Position numbers and translations under genes: made by a program. Source: Rodentolepis nana (taxonomy: Eukaryota; Platyhelminthes; Cestoda; Cyclophyllidea; Hymenolepididae). From it: 14,254 bases of DNA. Positions 8,626 to 14,254 of this stretch are shown here, piece after piece. Within the stretch, counting starts at the first letter, position 1. Every line of letters begins with the position of its first letter. The stretch spans positions 1 to 14,254 of the forward strand of contig UZAE01001261.1 in assembly GCA_900617975.1 (NCBI GenBank), given 5' to 3'. A model generated the notes under the pieces. The model was given only the letters and a program-made list of their open reading frames with translations. It was not told where the DNA came from and did not search any database.

Positions 8626-9550
8626 GGTCGTCAGGTTAATGAGATTAGCTGCTGAACCGAGAAAAGTTGATTTATATACTATTCTGGTTTCATCACACAC
8701 TTTGTGACCGCATGCATTCACACCAATCAGATTAAGAGCAATATCAAGTTGCATATTTTGCTAACCTAATAAGTCAGGTAGATAGGCAAATAATGATAGG
8801 CATGTTCAGCGCGCTTTTCGATCTAGGGAAAATATCTGAAATTTGGATCAAAGATCCACATTAGAGTTCTCCATCATCTAAGACGCGCATTCTCCAGTTG
8901 ATGAGTTCATTAGCACCCGTGTGCTACATTATGTCGATACGATATGAATTTGATTGTTGGTTAATATGCTTAAACGAGAAGAAATTTATAAGCCAATTTG
9001 ACATAGCGAGAATGAAACTAAAATTTGTAACAAAGAACCCGATTTTTCAACTTAATATACGGCATTTGATGAACATAACCTTCAAAAGCATCCTCGACAT
9101 TCGGATGAGAGATGGGAGTTGTCGGTTCTAGCCAAATTTTGTCAAATCAGTTTTCTCATTACTGTCTGGTCACACCCTAGATTCATGAACTGAAGAATTA
9201 GATGGAAATGTCATTTCAATATGAAAAACTCCTCCTGAGTATGAGCTTCCTTCAGCACCAAGTAGGTTTTCCCTCCATTCTCGGACTCAGTTGACTAATC
9301 TACGATTGTCAATAGAGTCTACCTCACGATTACTTCCATTCCCTACACCAATCGCAAAGTGGCCCTATTGATTTCCATGAAAAGCACTTAGATCCTGATA
9401 ATGCGTTCCATTAGATATAGAGGAGAAGTTGCCTACCTTCTTGATTCTCTTCAGAGACAGGGAGAATGTGGTACATGAAAGCATGTTTGCAGAGCATTGC
9501 TCAACTGATATTAACCCCCTTTCCACAAATAAGTCATTCCAATTTCTTGC

Positions 9551-9595
9551 AGTTACAGTTTTTAGGCAACTTTAATATCGACTCTTTGCAGATAT
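9551..9595. other. Junction between the left arm and the spacer
   Basis: The inverted-repeat match fades here (about AATTTCTTGCAGTTACAG) and a different copy of the gene's upstream region begins shortly after. Confidence 0.3.
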
Positions 9596-10105
9596 GTATG
9601 ATTCCAAGACCAACAAATAGTTGTTGCTAGCTAAATAATAGGAGTCATGTGTTTCACGCTTTTTTGCTTTATGATATTTGTCATTTGCCCTCTAGTTGAC
9701 ATCAATCACTTAAGATCGTGCGAGGAGCAGAAGAGAAATTCACAGATGTAAAAGAGACAGACACAAAGGTAGAGAAAAAATAGATTGCTGTGAGTACTAG
9801 GGAAGTGATGGAATATGCAATATTGTAAGTTCATGATATATTGAAATTGGCAATCGACTTCCGTTTTATATATGAGTATACATTGCCAAGAGTTTACTTA
9901 GTAGAGGTGGGTCTATCTCACACCCCAAGTTCATTCATTGATCTGTGGAAAGCAACTGAAATTCGGAGCTAAGATTTACATTGGAGTACTCCATCATCTA
10001 AATCCCACATTCGTCAGTTGATGAGATCATTAGCACCTGTGTGATTCCTATGAAGTAAATTTGATTATATGTATATAAACTTAATCTAATTGTAATGGAC
10101 GATCT
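9596..10105 (+). repeat. Remnant of a third copy of the gene's upstream region
   Basis: Same orientation as the left arm. Bases 9625-9657 (TTGCTAGCTAAATAATAGGA and following, to GTGTTTCAC) match the 5' flank of the genes. After the interrupting SINE, 9929-10070 match 8813-8960 and the reverse complement of 11380-11540: GTTCATTCATTGATCTGTGG, then ACTCCATCATCTAAATC, then GATGAGATCATTAGCACCTG, then AAATTTGATTA. No exon of the gene is attached, so this is what is left of an extra duplication with the gene body lost. Confidence 0.75.
9661..9926 (-). mobile_element. SINE family copy 4, inside the third-copy remnant
   Basis: On the minus strand the head is GGGGTGTGAGATAGACCCAC at 9926. The pyrimidine-rich middle holds TTTGTGTCTGTCTCTTTTAC, and the tail reads GTCAACTAGAGGGCAAATGA then CAAATATCATAAAGC. 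The A/T tail is short and no clear target duplication is visible. It splits the third copy of the upstream region between GTGTTTC and GTTCAT, so it inserted after that copy formed. It is absent from the matching places of both arms. Confidence 0.8.
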
Positions 10106-10787
10106 AGGCATAGAGAATACTGAGCATAATTCACGGCTTATCATTTTACCGATTCCCAGTTAACCCTTAAATCTCTGCACCATTAATCAACAAGTATGTC
10201 TTCTCTAAGAATGCACACAAAAAAATACACATTGCATAATTCTCTGTTCATTCATGCTAGTGTTGTGCTCTCCACGCAATTTATAACCATGAACGTGAAC
10301 CAACTATCCCACAATTAATTTCATTAAAAATTGAACGTACTTTTCAATACTGAACAGTTGATTGCTTCAAAAATAAATAGAGCATCAAGAGAGACCTCTT
10401 AAACAAACTAACGATCAATGAACTACATTTAGTGGCCTGGAGAAATTTATTCATTCGCATTTATACTTTGGGAAAAATATTGCACTTTTCAGCTATAACT
10501 ACTTGATGTACAATTTTACTTTTTACTATTTTAAATCATGTTTAATTTAAACGCACTTTTTGCAATTAAGTTGATTCCAATAGCCTGTTTAAAGCTGTTA
10601 TATTAAGCCCATAACTCTCCTTGGTATTGTAAGTTTGCAATTTGGCTCAAGTGATCGGCATACAAACGACGTTTGCTGGCAGTATTTAGATAGTGAAAAC
10701 TAAGGAACCAGTACGTACTACAAACTGCTGGGCTTGAAATCATACAAATCTGTCTAAAAACTTCAACTTCAAATTGGTTATACAAGT
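10106..10787. other. Spacer of the inverted duplication, no gene recognised
   Basis: A+T-rich single-copy-looking DNA. A 60-codon open frame at 10603-10785 on the minus strand has no support. It forms the rest of the loop between the two arms. Confidence 0.45.
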
Positions 10788-11570
10788 GTTCAAGAATTGG
10801 ATTGACTTATTCGTGGAAAGGGAGAAATTATCAGCTGAGCAATTCTTTGTAAACATACTTTCATGCACCACATTCTCTCAAGAAGGTAGGCAACTTCTCC
10901 TCTATATCTAATGGAACGCATGATCAGGATCTAAGTGCTTTTCATGGAAATCAATAGGGCCACTTTGCGATTGGTGTAGGGAATGGAAGTAATCGTGAGA
11001 TAGACTCTATTGACAATCGTAGATTAGTCAACTGAGTCCGAGAATGGAGGGAAAACCTACTTGGTGCTGAAGGAAGCTCATACTCAGGAGGAGTTTTTCA
11101 TATTGAAATGACATTTCCATCTAATTCTTCAGTTCATGAATCTAGGGTGTGACCAGACAGTAATGAGAAAACTGATTTGACAAAGTTTGGCAAGAAACGA
11201 CAACTCCTATCTTACTTCCGAATGTCGACGCAAATGGATTAATTCAGTAGCATGCTTTTGGAGTTCGCGTTTATCTAATGCAGTGTGACAAATTGAGAAA
11301 TCGGTTTCTTTACTATACATTTCAGTTTGATTTTCCATACATCAATGAGGTTTATCGATTTCTAATCGATTAAGCTTAGTAATCCAAAATCAAATTCATA
11401 TCAGAGGGACGTAATGTAGCGCGCAGGTGCTAATCATCGCCTTTACTGGTCAATATGTAACTCAGATGATGGAGCGATCTAATGAGGATTTTTGAACCAA
11501 ATTTCAGTTACTTTCCATAGGTCAATGTATGAACATCGAGAAACACGCCGAACATGCCTCTAATTATTAT

Positions 11571-11575
11571 TTTAG
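11571..11575 (+). promoter_or_regulatory. Possible splice acceptor upstream of the right gene copy
   Basis: TTTAG follows an A/T-rich run, and its counterpart in the left arm (minus strand, GTTAG ending near 8761) is also an AG. This could be a cis- or trans-splice acceptor for a 5' UTR of about 135 nt. It is inference only; no transcript evidence is available. Confidence 0.3.
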
Positions 11576-11710
11576 CAATTTGAATAATTTGATATTGCTC
11601 TTCATTTGATTGGTGTGAAAGTATGTGGTCGCAAAGCATGTGATGAAACTAGAATATTATATAAATCAACTCTTCTCAGTTCATCAACTAACCTCATTAA
11701 TCTAGCAATC

Positions 11711-12252
11711 ATGGAGGTAGAACCACCAGCAAAATTAAACAAATGCAAGAAAATTACTTTCTTAATCAATAATACCTATGTTCTGGTGAGCATTTGCGTC
11801 CAATTTTTTCACATTTGTCTAGATCACCGGATTTCTTTGGCTTGTGTATGTAACCTACTTAGTAATGTCTGAAAATCTGGACGAGTTTCACTTAGTAGCA
11901 TCAGTCCCCATTGGATTTATCAGCATTCTTGTGAGCTTTTGCGGTATTTTCATTTATCTCACAAATAAAGCGATCCCCTACTATATGGTAATAGTACAAT
12001 TTGCAAATACTTATTTTCATTCAGTACTCAACGTTCCTCATTCCCCTCATCGTTTGGGAAATATTATCCGCGATAACTCTCGCTGCTGATCACAAAACGT
12101 CCGGCGCTGTGCTCCTTGCTCTAGCTCCAATCAAGATAGTTGGTGTCATCTTCGGATTCCAGTTTGCCAAAGCCATTGTTCATCAATTTTGTCTTCTTAA
12201 TCGAGGCCAACTGCCATCGCAACGCACTTTTGATGAAAAATCAAACAATTAG
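11711..12252 (+). CDS. Tetraspanin-like four-TM membrane protein lacking the large loop
   Basis: Three exons, 11711-11785, 11823-11987 and 12025-12252, join in phase 0 across 37-bp introns (GTGAGC...TAG and GTAATA...CAG) to give 155 residues with no stop. Four hydrophobic segments lie at about 15-39, 49-71, 80-100 and 107-132. Tetraspanin-like traits are a short Cys-bearing N terminus (Cys12), a small first loop (about 40-48), a Cys65-Gly66 near the end of TM2, Glu92 in TM3 and a short polar C-terminal tail (LPSQRTFDEKSNN). The large extracellular loop with its CCG motif, normally 70-100 residues, is replaced by about six residues (101-106), so this may be a stripped-down tetraspanin or another four-TM family. 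I chose this ATG because it aligns with an ATG in the left copy; upstream in frame there is no ATG and a TAA. A role in the surface membrane is likely, but the function is unknown. Confidence 0.7.
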
Positions 12253-12338
12253 TGAAGTGAAGATGAGTTGACAAACACGACTCACTTTTCCACATTTACA
12301 AATATGTTTATTGTCTTTGTGTCGATACTTTCTTAACG

Positions 12339-12344
12339 AATAAA
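12339..12344 (+). promoter_or_regulatory. Poly(A) signal of the right gene copy
   Basis: AATAAA, 87 bp beyond the stop codon, in a 3' UTR that is strongly conserved with the left arm. Confidence 0.65.
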
Positions 12345-12443
12345 GGTATCTCTTCAGTGAATGTTGTCATGTGTGATACCTTGTCTTTGTCAACTCTAGC
12401 TCGATTGTGGTATTAGTTTGTGGTCGGGATTTGTTTTGAAGTC

Positions 12444-14042
12444 CATGATGGATGAGACCACTTATCCGCTGATCCCCTAGACATACTTTGCGACAAAAGG
12501 GTTGAAACAGCTACATGCATTTTCTAATTATAGTTTGTTCCTAACTACTGTTCAAGCATGATTTATTTTAAATAATTTAAATTAAAAATAAATATTAAGT
12601 AGAAGTGTTTGATACCGAGTATGTGTCCCTTCGCTTCACGCTATTAAGTCCCCTCAAATTATTCAATTCTATTCTTCGCTACTTACTTCATGGATTCAAA
12701 AATTGTGCTATTGGCAAAGCATTCCGATGCTACTTCTGAGACATGTTGAGGACGATTATGAACTTCAGTGACAATTCAATTTATGAGCGCACTTAATTAA
12801 TAATCCAACATTGATCTTTCGATCAATTCCGTGTTAAATCGGGGCTTTCGTCAGCATAATTGGCGATGGTTTCTACTCCCTCGGTTTTGTCGAGATTGTG
12901 GAGATGAAATCGGGGGGGCAGGTTGAAGGAAGAGGAAAAAGTTTAAAGATCCGTTTATTTTTGGCAAAGCCTTTTTTGTTTAGCGTTCCTCACATAATTG
13001 ATGATCCTGACGAGAGCTGCTCATTCTAACATAAATCCCCTGAAGTGCACGGGAAGTCTGCTAATTATTCTTCACACTCACGCCACGGTTGAAGAACGTC
13101 TTAAATCTTTTACAAAATCCAAAATGCTTTGTTGTCTCCAACACTGGAAATTTGTTTACTCCAATAATTGGGTTTTTTTTCCTCAATTGTGAGGCATTAA
13201 CGTAATATCACAATCTGAGTAAAGAAAATAATGAGGCATACTTAGTGAGATATTTGTGCTAATTAGTTTGCAAATGTATCAGGGGACACACGCCACACAT
13301 GGGTATTACCAATAATATTTACACTTGAATTTGGCAGTGTTTCTGAGCATTTTAAGAAGTCTTATAACATATTTCCTCTTGATCTTGAGACTTTTGTCAG
13401 GAATTACACTTTTAAATCACTCAAGGGGTTTTATTTCTATTTTCTTTCAATGTCATCTTGATATAAAAGAGAATCCTGATAAAAAGTGAGTGGAGAAGCA
13501 TTTAAACCCTTGAATTCCAGTTCAACATGAATCTCGGAACACCATTTGGTTGATCCGTGTAATTGTAAATACCTGCTATTATCGAATTGATCATAAGGAT
13601 TCGGACAAGCAACAAGTAGTTTCTCACACAGGAAAATCAATGGGGTGTTAGTGGGGAAGTCAAGTCAGACATCTCATAACCCCGAGATCATGTGAGTTGC
13701 GTCCAACTGTTTGCATCTGTTACTTTGAGCCACCAACAACATCATCTAATTCTGGCCAATGAAGTGAAAGCTTAAGGTGAGTTTTGACATGATTGCCCCT
13801 AACTAAAGCGTGCTCTGTGACTGCTATGATTCTTTCGACAATAATGATAATGAGTCCATTCACTGTAACTCTTATTGAAATCTTTTACCAATTGACTTAA
13901 TTGGATTATAAAATTTGAGCGTCTAACCTTATACCCACCTTCACTTCTCATATAATTGTCAATGTCACTATGGTCAGTACAAGTTTAGGGTACACATTGT
14001 GCTTTCCTGAGTTTGCTATTTGACCCGGTTATGGCATGTTAG
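12444..14042. other. Intergenic, no gene recognised
   Basis: Open frames at 12838-13029, 12998-13192 (plus) and 13437-13640 (minus) show no known motif or supporting splice structure. A run of seven G lies near 12913-12919 in a locally less A+T-rich patch. Otherwise I see nothing beyond the weak tRNA-like stretch at 13645-13712. Confidence 0.4.
13645..13712 (+). other. Possible decayed tRNA-like sequence
   Basis: ATCTC and GAGAT can pair around ATAACCCC as an anticodon-like arm, followed by GAGTTGCGTCCAACT, which loosely resembles a T-arm/B box. The D-arm and acceptor stem are not convincing. It may be an old tRNA-derived SINE head or chance. Confidence 0.2.
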
Positions 14043-14254
14043 TTCCAGGCAAACGTTGATGCAGGTGTCTATTCTGAACTCTTCTCTTTCTACGCAGCAG
14101 TGGGACACAATAGATCCGCTTTCGAAGAGGAAATAGAGGCCATTAGGAAAGCACTATGCCAATTATGTTGCCTAGATACGATACTCACCAAAGCGGTGAT
14201 ACATTCAGACTCACAGTCAGCAACAAACTCAATTGGAAACAGAGAGTCACCCAA
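14043..14254 (+). pseudogene. LINE RNase H fragment, runs off the window
   Basis: This reads open to the window end after a TAG at 14040-14042: ANVDAGVYSELFSFYAAVGH, NRSAFEEEIEAIRKAL, then AVIHSDSQSATNSIGNRESP. This is the first half of a type-1 RNase H domain of a non-LTR retrotransposon, with the catalytic Glu (EEIEAI) and the second catalytic Asp (SDSQS) present. The first catalytic Asp (normally in a DGS motif) is not in frame upstream, where a stop lies, so the copy is probably degraded. Its last 50 or so bases overlap the 5' end of the LINE copy at 2961-3630 and are clearly the same family. Whether the rest outside the window is intact cannot be seen. Confidence 0.8.

Larger units (their letters stand above)
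7895..9550 (+). repeat. Left arm of a large inverted duplication
   Basis: This arm of about 1.65 kb is the reverse complement of 10788-12443, with the two positions summing to about 20,340 throughout (for example stop codons at 8088 and 12252, and poly(A) signals at 7996 and 12344). Outward it holds the 3' flank, 3' UTR, gene body, 5' flank and more than 900 bp of upstream DNA. Similarity starts near the shared GTCGGGATTTG and ends near AATAAGTCA(T/A)TCCAAT. Outer flanks and upstream DNA differ by scattered substitutions and small indels. The coding centre differs far more. Confidence 0.9.
10788..12443 (-). repeat. Right arm of a large inverted duplication
   Basis: The reverse complement of 7895-9550. 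It carries upstream DNA, the 5' flank, the intact gene and its 3' UTR in that order on the plus strand. Closely matching landmarks include the stretch at 11108-11180 against 9170-9235 and the 3' UTR at 12253-12420 against 7920-8087. Confidence 0.9.

Noticed and set aside
12838..13029. Open frame in the G-rich patch
   Set aside because: About 63 codons following a stop, with no motif and no evident splice sites. The G run makes the local composition unusual but not gene-like.
1..14254. CRISPR arrays, prokaryotic promoters, rRNA genes or viral genes
   Set aside because: No regularly spaced repeats, operon-like genes, rRNA landmarks or viral protein motifs were seen. The only mobile-element proteins are LINE RNase H fragments.

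Overview
The window looks like A+T-rich nuclear DNA from an animal. The best guess is a parasitic flatworm, perhaps tapeworm-like. This rests on four things: introns of only 34-37 bp that interrupt a four-transmembrane gene in the same places in two copies; a membrane protein that resembles a tetraspanin, a family large in flatworms; degenerate non-LTR retrotransposons with RNase H; and short interspersed elements with TAAA/AAAT tails. There is no bacterial operon structure, and most open frames in the window are chance. The organism call is an inference.

Layout. Positions 1-4430 are intergenic DNA carrying retroelements: a left-truncated SINE (1-222), an almost intact SINE of the same family between perfect 12-bp target duplications (1120-1436), a 5'-truncated LINE on the minus strand between perfect 15-bp target duplications (2961-3630), and a third SINE on the minus strand (about 4175-4417). 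The LINE and the SINEs share about 60 bp of 3' tail, so the LINE family probably mobilised the SINEs. Positions 4430-7894 hold no gene I can identify. The only hint is a possible set of minus-strand exons near 7263-7745.

Positions 7895-12443 are the core of the window: a large imperfect inverted duplication with two arms of about 1.65 kb around a 1.24-kb spacer. Each arm carries one copy of a three-exon gene for a 155-residue, four-transmembrane, tetraspanin-like protein that lacks the large extracellular loop. The right copy (11711-12252, plus) is intact. The left copy (8088-8625, minus) has an in-frame TGA in exon 2 and is probably a pseudogene. The two are head to head. Their 5' regions, intron 1 and 3' UTRs are very similar, but the middle of the coding region (most of exon 2, intron 2 and early exon 3) is strongly diverged, which gives a mosaic pattern. 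The spacer holds a remnant of a third copy of the gene's upstream region, split by a fourth SINE.

Positions 12444-14042 show no gene beyond a possible decayed tRNA-like stretch. The window ends inside a second LINE copy of the same family, with its RNase H frame still open (14043-14254).
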